Below are positions 17,482-27,520 of a DNA stretch of 48,114 nucleotides, piece after piece. Origin of the DNA: Leclercia adecarboxylata (lineage in GTDB: Bacteria > Pseudomonadota > Gammaproteobacteria > Enterobacterales > Enterobacteriaceae); contig DERO01000002.1 of assembly GCA_002360945.1 (NCBI GenBank), positions 1 to 48,114 of the forward strand. Reading direction: 5' to 3'. A program made the position numbers and the translations under genes. Below the pieces are notes generated by a model. That model ran no database searches, was not told the origin of the DNA, and was given only the letters and a program-made list of their open reading frames with translations. Each line of letters starts with the position of its first letter. Positions within the stretch are counted from its first letter, which is position 1.

Positions 17482-18549
17482 GCCCGTCACGGCCGCTATC
17501 ACCAGTAGCGGCCACAAACTCCCCCACACAATATCCAGACTCGCATCCTTGAGATAGATCTGCTTGGTGATATCGGTGAAGTGCCGGATCGGGTTCACCC
17601 AGGTTAAGTTTTGCAGCCACACCGGCATATTCTCTACCGGCGAGACATAGCCCGAGAGCAAAATCGCCGGCATCATAAAGACGAACACCCCGATAAACGC
17701 CTGCTGCTGGGTGGAGCAGAGCGCCGAGATCAGCAGCCCAAACCCCACCAGCGACAGACCGTAAATCACCATCGTGAAGTAAAACAGTACCAGCGAACCG
17801 GCAAAGGGGATGTGATAGGCCCAGATGCCAATCGCCAGCACGATGCTGGCCTGGAAGGTTGCGACAATCAGCGCCGGGACCGCTTTGCCGACGAAGATCT
17901 GCCAGGTCGCCAGCGGGGAGACCAGCAGCTGATCCAGGGTACCCTGTTCCCGCTCGCGGGCCACCGACAGCGAAGTGACAATCATCACCCCGATGGTGGT
18001 GATCATGGCGATCAGCGACGGTACCACAAACCATTTGTAGTCGAGGTTCGGGTTGTACCAGTTACGCACCACCAGCTCGCTGTTGTTCGGTTTCGGTTTG
18101 CCCTCCATCAATTCCTGCTGATAATCCTTCACCACCTGCTGCAGGTAGTTGGCGGCAATCTGCGCGCTGTTGGAGTTACGTCCGTCGAGGATCAGCTGCA
18201 TCGGGGCGGTTTGCAGGGTGTCGAGGTTGCGGGAAAAATCGGCCGGGAAGCGCGCCAGCAGCAGCGCCTTTTGTGTGTCGATGGTCGGCTGGATCTCCAG
18301 CGGACTGTTGAGGATCAGCACGTGAGTAAAGGCTTTGGCGCGGGCGAAGCGCTGGGTCAGTTCCACCGAGTGTTTGCCGTTATCTTCGTTATAGACGGCG
18401 ATGGTGGCGTTAGTCACCTCAAGCGTGGCCGCCCACGGGAACAGCAGTACCTGGATCAGCACCGGTAAAATCAGAATCGCCCGGGTCTGCGGTTCGCGCA
18501 GCAGGGACTGCAGCTCTTTGCGGATCAATGTCCATAAACGGTGAAACAT
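17443..18549 (-). CDS. ybhR: ABC transporter permease YbhR
   Basis: A 368-residue ABC-2 type permease with one N-terminal helix, a large periplasmic domain (about 45-175) and five helices in the C-terminal half. The signature [17 protein letters not shown] lies before the helices. The ATG at 18549 ([13 protein letters not shown]) is preferred to 18555, matching E. coli. It forms the YbhFSR exporter with YbhF (ATPase) and YbhS. The E. coli system is linked to Na+/H+ transport and to cephalosporin/tetracycline-type drug efflux. It overlaps ybhQ convergently. Confidence 0.95.
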   Translation of the reverse strand: MFHRLWTLIRKELQSLLREPQTRAILILPVLIQVLLFPWAATLEVTNATIAVYNEDNGKHSVELTQRFARAKAFTHVLILNSPLEIQPTIDTQKALLLARFPADFSRNLDTLQTAPMQLILDGRNSNSAQIAANYLQQVVKDYQQELMEGKPKPNNSELVVRNWYNPNLDYKWFVVPSLIAMITTIGVMIVTSLSVAREREQGTLDQLLVSPLATWQIFVGKAVPALIVATFQASIVLAIGIWAYHIPFAGSLVLFYFTMVIYGLSLVGFGLLISALCSTQQQAFIGVFVFMMPAILLSGYVSPVENMPVWLQNLTWVNPIRHFTDITKQIYLKDASLDIVWGSLWPLLVIAAVTGSVAYAMFRRNIA

Positions 18550-18585
18550 AGTCACTCCTTAAAACGCAGCGCCACCGGGCGCAAC

Positions 18586-19719
18586 CTAATCCAGACGCCG
18601 TTTGGTTTTCATCCACGTCAGCCCGATAAACATCACCGCCGAGGCTATCAAAAACAGCAGGTTCACAATCAACACCACCGGAATATTGCCCGCCAGGAAC
18701 AGGCTTTGCAGGGTGCTGACGAAATAGCGCGCCGGGATGATGTAGGTCACGGCGCGGATCACCGCTGGCATACTGTCGATCTGGAAAATAAACCCGGACA
18801 GCATAATCGACGGCAAAAAGGCGGCATTCAGCGCCACCTGGGCGGCGTTAAACTGGTTGCGGGTGATGGTGGAGGTCAACAGTCCCATCCCGAGGGTGCT
18901 GAGTAAAAACAGGCTGGTGATAATAAAAAGCACCAGCAGCGAGCCGCGATAGGGCACGCCCAGAATAAAGACGGATACCAGCATGCAGAGCAGCATCGCC
19001 AGCATGCCGAGGAAGTAGTAGGGGATCAGCTTGCACAGCAGCAGCTCGGTGCGTGTCACTTCGGTGGAGAGCAGCGCCTCCATGGTGCCGCGCTCCCACT
19101 CGCGGGCGATCACCAGCGAGGTGAGGATCGCGCCGATCACCGTCATGATAATGGTCACCGCGCCGGGGATAATAAAGTGCTGGCTGATGGCCGCCGGGTT
19201 AAACCAGTAGCGGGTCTGAACGTCGATCAGCGGCTCAAAGGTTTCACCCCGATCTTCCGCCCGCTGCATCTGCCACAGCTGCCAGATCCCTTCGCTGTAC
19301 CCCTGGACAAAGTTAGCGGTGTTGGGCTCGCTGCCGTCGGTGATCACCTGAATTGGAGCGGTATCGTTCGGCCGTGCCATGCGCTCCGCAAAATCCACCG
19401 GAATGACAATCAGCCCGCGAATGCGTCCGGCCTGCATCATCTGGATCAGCTGCTGGCGATCGTCGCTGATGGTGGCGTCGATATAGGGCGAGCCGGTCAT
19501 GGCGTGGGTGAAGTCGAGCGCCTCTTCGCTGCGCTGCTCCAGCAGGATCCCGACCCGCAGCTTGCTGGAGTCGAGGTTGATCCCGTAGCCAAAGATAAAC
19601 AGCAGCAGCAGGGGGATCACCACCGCAATCAGCCAGCTGCTCGGGTCGCGGACGATCTGCCGCGTCTCTTTGATGCACAGGGCGCGCACCCGACGCCAGG
19701 AGAGGGCGGTATCAGACAT
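18586..19719 (-). CDS. ybhS: ABC transporter permease YbhS
   Basis: A 377-residue ABC-2 permease paralogous to YbhR. It has an N-terminal helix ([21 protein letters not shown]), a periplasmic domain, the [18 protein letters not shown] element and a block of C-terminal helices. The start at 19719 ([11 protein letters not shown]) gives the E. coli length and overlaps the ybhF stop by eight bases. A start at 19725 is also possible. It pairs with YbhR as the membrane half of the exporter. Confidence 0.95.
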   Translation of the reverse strand: MSDTALSWRRVRALCIKETRQIVRDPSSWLIAVVIPLLLLFIFGYGINLDSSKLRVGILLEQRSEEALDFTHAMTGSPYIDATISDDRQQLIQMMQAGRIRGLIVIPVDFAERMARPNDTAPIQVITDGSEPNTANFVQGYSEGIWQLWQMQRAEDRGETFEPLIDVQTRYWFNPAAISQHFIIPGAVTIIMTVIGAILTSLVIAREWERGTMEALLSTEVTRTELLLCKLIPYYFLGMLAMLLCMLVSVFILGVPYRGSLLVLFIITSLFLLSTLGMGLLTSTITRNQFNAAQVALNAAFLPSIMLSGFIFQIDSMPAVIRAVTYIIPARYFVSTLQSLFLAGNIPVVLIVNLLFLIASAVMFIGLTWMKTKRRLD

Positions 19720-21448
19720 GGCCATGCTCCTTATCCCAGTCGTTAATCAGCGAAATAAACGCCTGCTCCATGGTGGGGTCGGGCTGCTGCGCGTCCGCCA
19801 CCTGGGCCTTGAGATCGTCCGGGGTGCCGTGGGCAATCAGCTTGCCGCGGTAGACCAGCCCGATGCGGTCGCAGTACTCCGCCTCGTCCATAAAGTGGGT
19901 GGTCACCATCACGGTGACTCCTTTCTCTACCATGCTGTTGATGTGCAGCCAGAACTCGCGGCGGGTGAGGGGATCGACCCCGGAGGTCGGTTCATCGAGA
20001 AACAGAATGTCCGGCTCATGCATCAGGGAGCAGGCCAGCGCCAGTCGCTGCTTAAACCCGAGAGGCAGATCGTCGGTGGCGTGGCTGGCGATGCTGCTCA
20101 GACCAAAGGCCTCGCTCATGCGGGCGATCTTCTCGCTCTGCGCCCGTCCGCGCAGGCCGTAGACCCCGGAGAAAAAGCGCAGGTTTTGCTCCACCGTCAG
20201 GTTGCCGTAGAGGGAGAATTTTTGCGCCATATAGCCGAGGTGCTGGCGCGCCTTGCCGGAGCTGACTTTCAAATCCATATCCAGCACCAGCGCCTTCCCG
20301 GCGGTGGGCACCAGCAGGCCACACATCATTTTGAAGGTGGTGGATTTCCCCGCGCCGTTGGGGCCCAGCAGGCCGAAGATCTCCCCGCGCTTCACCGCGA
20401 AGTTCACGTCATCGGTGGCGGCAAAATCGCCGAATTTTTTGGTCAAGGATTTGGCTTCGATCACCGTTTCGCCCGGTGTGCCCTCCACGGTATGGAGGAT
20501 CGCCCCCAGCGGGGATTCGGCGGTCTCTGCGCCGCCGAGCAGGTCGATAAAGGCATCTTCAAAGCGCGGGGCGGTCTCCTCAATGGCCAGATCCGCCAGA
20601 TCCGCACTCTGGCGCAGGTCATCAATGCTGGCCTCTTTTTTGAGGATCACACGCACCGATTTGCCCTGAATCATGCCGTCGCTCACCTGGGGAAGCTTCA
20701 GCACCCGCTGCAACAGGCGGCGGTTGTTCTCATGGGGCGTGTGCAATAGCAGGCTGCGCCCGGTCATGCTCCGGGTGAGCTTAGTGGGATCCCCCTGATA
20801 GAGCAGCGCCCCTTCGTTCATCAGCAGCACGTCCCGGCACTGCTCCGCTTCGTCAAGGTACGAGGTGCTCCAGAGGATCAACATCCCGTCACCCGCCAGC
20901 TCATGCACCATCTGCCACAGCTCGCGGCGGGAGATGGGATCCACCCCAACGCCGGGCTCGTCCAGCAGCAGCACCTTTGGCTCCCCGACCAGGGTGCAGG
21001 CCAGCCCCAGCTTCTGCTTCATTCCACCGGAGAGCTTGCCCGCCAGCCGGTCGGTAAAAGGACCCAGCGAGGTAAAGTCGAGCAGGCGCTGAAAGGTTTT
21101 CTGCCGCGTCTCGCCGGTGACGCTGCGCAGGTCGGCGTACAGGGTCAGGTTCTCCATCACGGTCAGATCTTCGTACAGGCCGAACTTCTGTGGCATATAG
21201 CCCAGCATGGCGTGCAGGGCGCGATCGTCTTTTACAGGGTCCAGCCCCAGCACGCTGGCGGTGCCTTCATCGGGCTTCAGCAGCCCGGCCAGCATCCGCA
21301 TCAGGGTGGTTTTGCCCGCGCCGTCCGGGCCAACCAGCCCGGTGACATAGCCCTTCTGCAGCGTGCAGTCGAGCGGCGCGACGGCGGGTTTGTCCATCCC
21401 GGCAAAGCGTTTGACCAGGCCGGAAAGCTGGATCACCGCCTCACTCAT
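19712..21448 (-). CDS. ybhF: Tandem ABC ATPase YbhF
   Basis: A 578-residue protein with two fused ATP-binding domains. Domain 1 has Walker [10 protein letters not shown] (40-48), signature [12 protein letters not shown] (139-150) and Walker B LLLDEP (160-165). Domain 2 has GPNGAGKST (362-370) and Walker B LFLDEP. In domain 2 the signature is the degenerate [12 protein letters not shown], with Gly-Phe for Gly-Gly, as in E. coli. The ATG at 21448 (MSEAVIQL) is used; an upstream in-frame ATG at 21466 lies inside ybhG. It energises YbhRS. Confidence 0.96.
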   Translation of the reverse strand: MSEAVIQLSGLVKRFAGMDKPAVAPLDCTLQKGYVTGLVGPDGAGKTTLMRMLAGLLKPDEGTASVLGLDPVKDDRALHAMLGYMPQKFGLYEDLTVMENLTLYADLRSVTGETRQKTFQRLLDFTSLGPFTDRLAGKLSGGMKQKLGLACTLVGEPKVLLLDEPGVGVDPISRRELWQMVHELAGDGMLILWSTSYLDEAEQCRDVLLMNEGALLYQGDPTKLTRSMTGRSLLLHTPHENNRRLLQRVLKLPQVSDGMIQGKSVRVILKKEASIDDLRQSADLADLAIEETAPRFEDAFIDLLGGAETAESPLGAILHTVEGTPGETVIEAKSLTKKFGDFAATDDVNFAVKRGEIFGLLGPNGAGKSTTFKMMCGLLVPTAGKALVLDMDLKVSSGKARQHLGYMAQKFSLYGNLTVEQNLRFFSGVYGLRGRAQSEKIARMSEAFGLSSIASHATDDLPLGFKQRLALACSLMHEPDILFLDEPTSGVDPLTRREFWLHINSMVEKGVTVMVTTHFMDEAEYCDRIGLVYRGKLIAHGTPDDLKAQVADAQQPDPTMEQAFISLINDWDKEHGHV

Positions 21449-22436
21449 GGGCTTGCCCATCATCAAAGCTGACGGTCACCGGCATCCCCTGGCGCAGGGC
21501 ATCGTCGGCATCGTTGACGATAATGCGCAGGCGATAGACCAGGTCGGTACGCAGGTCCGGGGTTTCGACGGTTTTCGGCGTGAATTCGGCGGTAGGGGAG
21601 ACGAAGCCGATTTTCCCGTGATACGGCTTATCCGGGCGGCCGTCGGTGTAAAGCAGCACCTCGCGCCCCGGTTTAGCCTCACCGAGGCTGGCTTCATTGA
21701 CGTAAGCGCGCACCCATACCGGGCGGGTCAGGGAGAGGGTCAGCACCGTGCTGCCCGCGTTCAGCATGCTGCCGGGCTCGACGGCGCGGGTCAGCAAGGT
21801 GCCGTTAGCCGGGGCCACCAGGGTGGTGTCGTGTAGATCCAACTGCGCCTGGGCCAGCTGGGCCTGGGCCTGTTCAAGGCTGGCTTTGGCCTGGGCGATA
21901 TCCTGCTCGCGGTTGCCGGAGCGGTACTGGCGCAGTTTGTCCTGGGCCGATTTCAGGGTCGCCTGGGCCTGGTCGCGGGAGGAGCGGGCGTTTTCCAGAT
22001 CGTTGGCTGATATGGTGCGGCTTTTCCACAGCCCCTGCTGACGGTTATAGAAATTCTGCGCATAGTCCGCGGCGGCCTGGGCCTGTTTGACGGCGGCGGC
22101 GGCCTGAGCCACCTCTTCATCACGGTAACCCGCCTGCATCAGATCGTATTGCGCCTGCGCCACGGAGACGCCCGCCTGAGCCTGCAACAGGGCATTCTGG
22201 TACGGGGCTTTGTCCAGCTCGCCCAGCGTCTGCCCGGCGGCAATGATATCCCCTTCGTCGACGGTTAACGACGCCAGCCGCCCGCCGACGCGAAAGCTCA
22301 TATTGACGGTGCGGATATCGACGTTGCCATAAAGGGTTAGCGTCTTATCCTGCTGGCTCTGATACCACAGCCAGCCGCCGATCCCGGCGGCCAGCACAAC
22401 AATCGCTGCCACGATAATGACGACCGATTTTTTCAT
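21441..22436 (-). CDS. ybhG: Periplasmic adaptor (HlyD family) YbhG
   Basis: A 331-residue membrane-fusion-type protein. It has an uncleaved N-terminal helix ([22 protein letters not shown]) and a lipoyl/barrel-sandwich half ([18 protein letters not shown]). A long alanine/glutamine-rich coiled coil spans about 75-210 ([35 protein letters not shown]). A beta-barrel domain ([14 protein letters not shown]) follows. It connects the YbhFSR pump to an outer membrane channel. The start overlaps the cecR stop by four bases (ATGA), and the end overlaps ybhF by eight. Confidence 0.95.
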   Translation of the reverse strand: MKKSVVIIVAAIVVLAAGIGGWLWYQSQQDKTLTLYGNVDIRTVNMSFRVGGRLASLTVDEGDIIAAGQTLGELDKAPYQNALLQAQAGVSVAQAQYDLMQAGYRDEEVAQAAAAVKQAQAAADYAQNFYNRQQGLWKSRTISANDLENARSSRDQAQATLKSAQDKLRQYRSGNREQDIAQAKASLEQAQAQLAQAQLDLHDTTLVAPANGTLLTRAVEPGSMLNAGSTVLTLSLTRPVWVRAYVNEASLGEAKPGREVLLYTDGRPDKPYHGKIGFVSPTAEFTPKTVETPDLRTDLVYRLRIIVNDADDALRQGMPVTVSFDDGQAHE

Positions 22437-23110
22437 AACTCCAGGCTCCTTTGCGTTAACCCCTGCAGGATCAAATCGACATGACAGGTGATAACCTGGC
22501 TTATCTGCAGGGCTTTATCCTCATCAAATTCGGTCCAGCCGGTGCGTAACAAAATGGTCTCCCGCCCGAGGCGAAAGGCGAGCACTTCGCCCAGCAGGGC
22601 GTGGGTGTGCAGGATGGTCTGCGTGTCGCTGGCATCGCGGCCGGTATAGGCCGCCACCAGCCGGGTCAGGTGGGTGTGCATCGGGGCGATCACCTGATCG
22701 TGCACCAGCTGGTAAGCGGCGGAAGGTGAGAGCTGCTCCCGCGAGATAAACTTGCTCAGGTTCAGCGTGTCGTCATGGGTCAGGAGCTGAATCATATTGT
22801 TGCAGGCGGTCAAAATCAGGTCACGAATGGCGGCACGATCCGGCGCGGGCTCGGCCAGCAGGGCGGTAGCCGCCTCCACGTGCGGACGAAAATTCGTGCC
22901 GATGAAGTCGGCGATCCACTGGGCGCAGGCGAGATAGAGATCCTCTTTCGAGCCAAAATAGTAGGTAATGGCGGCGATGTTCTGCCCCGCCTGGGCGGCG
23001 ATATCGCGGGTGGTGGCATGCAGCCCGTATTCGCCAAACTGCGCCAGCGCGGCGGCAATCAGCTGGCTTTTGGCCTGCTCGCCTTTGGTGGTGGTCGGGA
23101 TCGGATTCAT
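22433..23110 (-). CDS. cecR: TetR-family repressor CecR
   Basis: A 225-residue TetR regulator. The N-terminal helix-turn-helix lies at about 15-62 ([21 protein letters not shown], then IAQ-type [22 protein letters not shown]). The helical ligand domain, of the CecR/YbiH type, follows. In E. coli it controls its own operon with ybhGFSR and the divergent rhlE, and affects sensitivity to cefoperazone and chloramphenicol. The perfect palindrome 15-34 bp upstream of its start is the evident operator. Confidence 0.95.
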   Translation of the reverse strand: MNPIPTTTKGEQAKSQLIAAALAQFGEYGLHATTRDIAAQAGQNIAAITYYFGSKEDLYLACAQWIADFIGTNFRPHVEAATALLAEPAPDRAAIRDLILTACNNMIQLLTHDDTLNLSKFISREQLSPSAAYQLVHDQVIAPMHTHLTRLVAAYTGRDASDTQTILHTHALLGEVLAFRLGRETILLRTGWTEFDEDKALQISQVITCHVDLILQGLTQRSLEL

Positions 23111-23124
23111 AGTGTCACTGAAAA

Positions 23125-23144
23125 TTAATCAATCGATTGATTAA
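23125..23144. promoter_or_regulatory. CecR operator, perfect 20-bp palindrome
   Basis: TTAATCAATCGATTGATTAA is completely self-complementary and lies between the divergent cecR and rhlE genes. TetR proteins bind such palindromes, and CecR is known to control both directions in E. coli. Its position 15 bp before the cecR ATG suggests autorepression of cecR-ybhGFSR. Confidence 0.85.
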
Positions 23145-23192
23145 GATTATGACTGTTTTTTGAGCTTGTCCAGCCTGATTGTTCGATTTTGC

Positions 23193-23223
23193 GCCGGGTG
23201 TCGCTACGCATACCCGGCCTACG
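23193..23223. repeat. REP-like palindrome in the cecR-rhlE spacer
   Basis: GCCGGGTG, a TCGCTACGCA loop, then TACCCGGCCTACG is the typical enterobacterial REP unit. Similar units occur at 39287, 41627 and 43117. No gene is seen in the surrounding 23111-23381 stretch. Confidence 0.75.
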
Positions 23224-23381
23224 TAATAGCGTAAATGCGCCACTTTGCGGGATATTTTATGCGCCATGTCACAAAAGCTGCTACACTCCGCTGCTTCGCG
23301 ACACCGTGGTTTTTGTCCTTCTATTTGTCACTATCTCCCTGAAAACTACACCTGAAATGGTCGGGGCGGTTCGGAGTTGTT

Positions 23382-24752
23382 ATGTCTTTTGATACCCTTG
23401 GCCTGAACCCGGAAATTCTGCGTGCTGTAGAAGAGCAGGGCTACCGCGAACCTACCCCGATTCAGCAGCAGGCCATTCCTGCCGTGCTGGCAGGCCGCGA
23501 CCTGATGGCCAGCGCCCAGACCGGTACCGGTAAAACCGCTGGCTTTACCCTGCCGCTGCTGCAGCGCCTGATCCAGAAAGAGCCGCACGCCAAAGGCCGT
23601 CGTCCGGTGCGTGCCCTGATCCTGACCCCGACCCGTGAACTCGCCGCCCAGGTGGGTGAGAACGTGCGTGAGTACAGCCGCTATCTCAACATCCGCTCTC
23701 TGGTGGTGTTCGGTGGGGTCAGCATTAACCCACAGATGATGAAACTGCGCAGCGGCGTCGACGTGCTGGTCGCCACCCCGGGCCGTCTGCTCGATCTGGA
23801 ACACCAGAACGCCGTGAAGCTCGACAGCGTGGAGATCCTGGTCCTCGACGAAGCCGACCGCATGCTCGACATGGGCTTCATCCACGATATTCGCCGCGTG
23901 CTGGCCAAACTGCCGGCCCGTCGCCAGAACCTGCTCTTCTCCGCGACCTTCTCTGACGAGATCAAAGGCCTGGCGGAAAAACTGCTGCACAACCCGCTGG
24001 AAGTGGAAGTGGCGCGTCGCAACACCGCCTCCGAGCAGGTGACCCAGAAAGTACACATGGTGGACAAAAAACGTAAGCGCGAGCTGCTGTCGCAGATGAT
24101 TGGCGAAGGCAACTGGCAGCAGGTGCTGGTCTTCACCCGCACCAAGCACGGCGCAAACCACCTGGCGGAACAGCTGAACAAAGACGGGATCCGCAGCGCG
24201 GCGATCCACGGCAACAAGAGCCAGGGCGCACGTACCCGCGCGCTGGCCGACTTTAAATCCGGCGATATCCGCGTGCTGGTGGCGACCGACATCGCCGCTC
24301 GCGGTCTGGACATTGAAGAACTGCCGCACGTAGTGAACTACGAGCTGCCGAACGTGCCGGAAGATTACGTCCACCGTATCGGCCGTACCGGTCGCGCGGC
24401 GGCGACTGGCGAAGCGCTGTCGCTGGTCTGCGTGGATGAAATTAAACTGCTGCGCGACATCGAACGCCTGCTGAAGAAAGAGATCCCGCGCATTGCCCTC
24501 GAGGGTTATGACGTGGATCCGTCGATCAAAGCCGAGCCGATCCAGAACGGTCGCCAGGGTGGCGGTGGCGGTCGTGGTCAGGGCGGTGGACGCGGGCAGG
24601 GCGGCGGCGGTCGCGGTCAGCAGCAACCGCGCCGTAGCGAAGGCAGCGCGCCGAAAGCGGCCAGCAAGCCACCGCGCCGCGACGGTGACGCGAAACCGGC
24701 AGGGGAAGGCCAGCGCCGACGCCGTCCGCGCAAGCCTACCAGCGCACAGTAA
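23382..24752 (+). CDS. rhlE: ATP-dependent RNA helicase RhlE
   Basis: A 456-residue DEAD-box helicase. The Q motif region [10 protein letters not shown] is near 25, Walker A is AQTGTGKT (45-52), and PTRELA and the DEAD box (156-159) follow. SAT is in LLFSATF, and domain 2 carries TDIAARGLD and HRIGRTGRA. The C-terminal ~70 residues are a low-complexity Gly/Arg/Gln tail ([17 protein letters not shown]), which differs in length between species and provides RNA affinity. RhlE acts in ribosome assembly and RNA turnover. It is divergent from cecR and shares its operator. Confidence 0.96.
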   Translation: MSFDTLGLNPEILRAVEEQGYREPTPIQQQAIPAVLAGRDLMASAQTGTGKTAGFTLPLLQRLIQKEPHAKGRRPVRALILTPTRELAAQVGENVREYSRYLNIRSLVVFGGVSINPQMMKLRSGVDVLVATPGRLLDLEHQNAVKLDSVEILVLDEADRMLDMGFIHDIRRVLAKLPARRQNLLFSATFSDEIKGLAEKLLHNPLEVEVARRNTASEQVTQKVHMVDKKRKRELLSQMIGEGNWQQVLVFTRTKHGANHLAEQLNKDGIRSAAIHGNKSQGARTRALADFKSGDIRVLVATDIAARGLDIEELPHVVNYELPNVPEDYVHRIGRTGRAAATGEALSLVCVDEIKLLRDIERLLKKEIPRIALEGYDVDPSIKAEPIQNGRQGGGGGRGQGGGRGQGGGGRGQQQPRRSEGSAPKAASKPPRRDGDAKPAGEGQRRRRPRKPTSAQ

Positions 24753-24758
24753 TCTGGA

Positions 24759-24786
24759 AGCCCGGTCGTAAAGCCGGGCTTTTCTT
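24759..24786 (+). terminator. rhlE terminator
   Basis: AGCCCGG and CCGGGCT flank TCGTAAAG and are followed by TTTTCTTTT. It lies 6 bp past the rhlE stop. Confidence 0.85.
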
Positions 24787-24814
24787 TTGCGGCCCGCGGA
24801 AGAAAGTGCCACAA

Positions 24815-24834
24815 TAGTGGCTGTTTATACAGTA
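24815..24834. promoter_or_regulatory. LexA (SOS) box upstream of dinG
   Basis: TAGTGGCTGTTTATACAGTA carries a perfect right half (TATACAGTA) and a degenerate left half. It is nearly the same as the non-canonical dinG operator of E. coli. It ends 13 bp before the dinG ATG, so LexA would cover the promoter/start region. Confidence 0.75.
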
Positions 24835-24847
24835 TTTCAGGTCCATC

Positions 24848-27025
24848 ATGGCTTTAACCGCCGCGCTGAAAGCGCAAATTGCCGCCTGGTATAAGGCGCT
24901 ACAACAGCAGATCCCCGACTTTATTCCCCGCGCACCGCAACGGCAGATGATTGCCGATGTGGCAAAAACGCTGGCCGGTGACGAGGGTCGACATCTGGCA
25001 ATTGAAGCCCCGACCGGGGTCGGTAAAACCCTCTCCTACCTGATCCCCGGCATCGCTATCGCCCGGGAAGAACAAAAGACGCTGGTGGTCAGCACCGCCA
25101 ACGTGGCCCTGCAGGATCAGATCTACAGCAAAGACCTGCCCCTGCTGCGCAAGATTATCCCCGAGCTGCGCTTTACCGCCGCCTTCGGACGCGGGCGCTA
25201 CGTCTGTCCGCGCAACCTGGCGGCCCTGGCCAGCAGCGAACCGACCCAGCAGGATCTGCTCGCGTTTCTCGATGACGAGCTGACCCCCAACAACAAGGCC
25301 GAGCAGGAGCAGTGCGCGAAGCTGAAGACCGATCTCGACGGCTACAGGTGGGACGGCCTGCGGGATCACACCGATCAGGCCATCAGCGACGACCTGTGGC
25401 GCAGGCTCAGCACCGATAAAGCCAGCTGCCTGAACCGCAACTGCCACTACTACCGCGAATGCCCGTTCTTTGTCGCCCGCCGTGAAATTCAGGAGGCCGA
25501 AGTGGTGGTCGCCAACCACGCGCTGGTGATGGCGGCAATGGAGAGCGAATCGGTACTGCCGGACCCGAAACACCTGCTGCTGGTGCTGGATGAAGGCCAC
25601 CACCTGCCGGACGTCGCCCGCGACGCGCTGGAGATGAGCGCCGAGATCACCGCCCCCTGGTTCCGCCTGCAGCTGGATCTCTTCTGCAAGCTGGTCGCCA
25701 CCTGCATGGATCAGTTCCGGCCGAAAACCATCCCGCCGCTGGCGGTACCGGAGCGCCTCAGCGAGCACTGCGAAACCATTTATACCCACATCGCCTCGCT
25801 GAACAACATCCTTAACCTCTACCTCCCGCCAGGCCAGGAGGCGGAGCACCGCTTTGAGATGGGCGAGCTGCCGGATGAGATCATGTCTGTCTGCCGCGAG
25901 CTGGCCCAGCTTATCGAAAAGCTGCGCGGGCTGGCGGAGCTGTTTTTAAACGATCTCAGTGAAAAAACCGGCACCCACGACGTGGTGCGTGTCCACCGGG
26001 TGCTGCTGCAGATGAACCGCGCCCTGGGCATGTTCGAGGGGCAGAGCAAGCTGTGGCGGCTGGCGTCGATGGCTCAGGCCTCCGGCGCGCCGGTCACCAA
26101 GTGGGCGACGCGGGAAGTGAGAGAGGGGCAGGTGCATCTCTTCTTCCACTGCGCGGGCATTCGCGTCAGCGATCAGCTGGAGAAGCTGCTCTGGCGCAGC
26201 GTTCCGCATGTCGTGGTCACCTCCGCCACATTGCGCTCGCTGAACAGCTTCTCGCGCTTGCAGGAGATGAGCGGCCTGAAGGAGAAAGCGGGGGATCGCT
26301 TTGTGGCCCTCGACTCGCCGTTCAACCACTGCGAGCAGGGTAAGCTGGTGATCCCGCGCATGCAGCATGAGCCGCTGATCGACAACGAAGAGAATCACCT
26401 TGCCGAGATGGCGGCTTACTTCCGCGAACAGCTTGAAAGCAAAAAGTATCCCGGCATGCTGGTGCTGTTCGCCAGCGCCCGGGCGATGAATCTGTTTTTA
26501 ACCTTCGTCACCGATCTGCGCCTGCTGTTGCTGGTGCAGGGGGATCAGCCCCGCTACCGGCTGGTGGAGCTGCACCGTAAGCGCATCGACAGCGGGGAGC
26601 GCAGCGTGCTGGTGGGGCTGCAATCATTTGCAGAAGGGCTGGATCTGAAGGGCGATTACCTGACCCAGGTGCATATCCACAAGATTGCCTTCCCGCCCAT
26701 CGACAGCCCGGTGGTGCTCACCGAGGGCGAGTGGCTGAAAAGCCTCAACCGCTTCCCGTTTGAAGTCCAGAGCCTGCCGGCGGCGTCGTTCAACCTGATC
26801 CAGCAGGTCGGGCGTCTGATCCGTAGCCACAGCTGCTGGGGTGAGGTGGTGATCTACGATAAACGCCTGCTGACCAAAAACTACGGCAAGCGCCTGCTGA
26901 ACGCCCTGCCGATCTTTCCCATCGAGCAGCCCGAGGTACCCGAGGTAAAAAAACGCCCGGCTAAACCTGGCGCCGGGCGTAAAAAAAGCATCCATGCTAA
27001 GAGGCGCGGTCCTACTGGTAAGTGA
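24848..27025 (+). CDS. dinG: ATP-dependent DNA helicase DinG, with an altered C-terminus
   Basis: A 725-residue XPD-like 5'-3' helicase that resolves R-loops and other structures during SOS. Walker A is APTGVGKT (54-61). The four iron-sulfur cysteines are C120, C194, C199 and C205. The DEGH box is at 248-251. Domain 2 contains VTSATLRSL and the VGRLIRS motif. Family length is about 715. The last ~27 residues (from about 699, EVKKRPAKPGAGRKK and onward) are read through the terminator hairpin of the converging fimbrial operon. The stop lies 14 bp inside that operon's last gene, so the tail looks re-written by the insertion. All catalytic parts are intact. Confidence 0.95.
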   Translation: MALTAALKAQIAAWYKALQQQIPDFIPRAPQRQMIADVAKTLAGDEGRHLAIEAPTGVGKTLSYLIPGIAIAREEQKTLVVSTANVALQDQIYSKDLPLLRKIIPELRFTAAFGRGRYVCPRNLAALASSEPTQQDLLAFLDDELTPNNKAEQEQCAKLKTDLDGYRWDGLRDHTDQAISDDLWRRLSTDKASCLNRNCHYYRECPFFVARREIQEAEVVVANHALVMAAMESESVLPDPKHLLLVLDEGHHLPDVARDALEMSAEITAPWFRLQLDLFCKLVATCMDQFRPKTIPPLAVPERLSEHCETIYTHIASLNNILNLYLPPGQEAEHRFEMGELPDEIMSVCRELAQLIEKLRGLAELFLNDLSEKTGTHDVVRVHRVLLQMNRALGMFEGQSKLWRLASMAQASGAPVTKWATREVREGQVHLFFHCAGIRVSDQLEKLLWRSVPHVVVTSATLRSLNSFSRLQEMSGLKEKAGDRFVALDSPFNHCEQGKLVIPRMQHEPLIDNEENHLAEMAAYFREQLESKKYPGMLVLFASARAMNLFLTFVTDLRLLLLVQGDQPRYRLVELHRKRIDSGERSVLVGLQSFAEGLDLKGDYLTQVHIHKIAFPPIDSPVVLTEGEWLKSLNRFPFEVQSLPAASFNLIQQVGRLIRSHSCWGEVVIYDKRLLTKNYGKRLLNALPIFPIEQPEVPEVKKRPAKPGAGRKKSIHAKRRGPTGK
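26947..26980 (-). terminator. Terminator of the fimbrial operon, embedded in the dinG coding end
   Basis: On the minus strand ACGCCCGGC (26980-26972) pairs with GCCGGGCGT (26961-26953) and is followed by T7. A second A/T tract on the far side (26981-26987) makes it nearly symmetrical. On the plus strand the same bases are codons of dinG. Confidence 0.85.
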
Positions 27026-27512
27026 AGGTAAACTGCACCACGCTGGAAAACTCGCCCGCGCTGACCGGGGTATGCGAGGCGTAATAGCGTGCCGCCATCG
27101 GGAAATCGGCAGTGTGGGTGACCGGGTCGATCACTGCATTGAAGCGAGATTCCGGGGCCAGAATGATCGAGTCCGTGCGGTCGGCCAGCTCCAGCGCCAG
27201 CCCTCTGGCCGTGCCGGTGTTGGCGAACTTGAACGGATGGAGCGTGTCGCGCTGCCCCTCAAGATTGATGGTGGCCAGGGTCAGACTTTGCGGGCAGTGT
27301 GAGATGGTGATATCAAAATCCTTCCACACCCCGGTATCGCCCACCGCCTTAAAATCACTCGCCACCGCCTGGCCGAGATCCACCACTTTATTCTGACTGG
27401 TGCTGTCAACCTCGCAGGCGGTGTCGTAAATATTGCCTCTGATGCTGAGTAGCACGTCGGTGGCCGCAGCGGGAAGGCTGGTCAGCAGCAGGAGCAGGGC
27501 TAGATAGTTCAT
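27012..27512 (-). CDS. Fimbrial minor subunit (FimA-like pilin domain)
   Basis: A 166-residue secreted pilin. The signal peptide is about MNYLALLLLLTSLPAAA, and a single FimA-type domain follows with the paired cysteines of pilins (TACEV and ISHCPQ). The C-terminal donor/acceptor-type beta pattern is SSVVQFTFTYQ. The ATG at 27512 is chosen; a GTG at 27524 would overlap the upstream stop. It is the last gene of the operon, in the place of SfmF in E. coli sfmACDHF, so it is probably a tip-fibrillum or terminating subunit. Its 3' end overlaps dinG convergently by 14 bp. Confidence 0.85.
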   Translation of the reverse strand: MNYLALLLLLTSLPAAATDVLLSIRGNIYDTACEVDSTSQNKVVDLGQAVASDFKAVGDTGVWKDFDITISHCPQSLTLATINLEGQRDTLHPFKFANTGTARGLALELADRTDSIILAPESRFNAVIDPVTHTADFPMAARYYASHTPVSAGEFSSVVQFTFTYQ

Positions 27513-27520
27513 CGGGGATC

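Noticed and set aside
23346..24812. 488-residue minus-strand ORF opposite rhlE
   Set aside because: It is the complement of a complete DEAD-box helicase. The low-complexity Ala/Thr/Arg start mirrors the Gly/Arg tail of RhlE.
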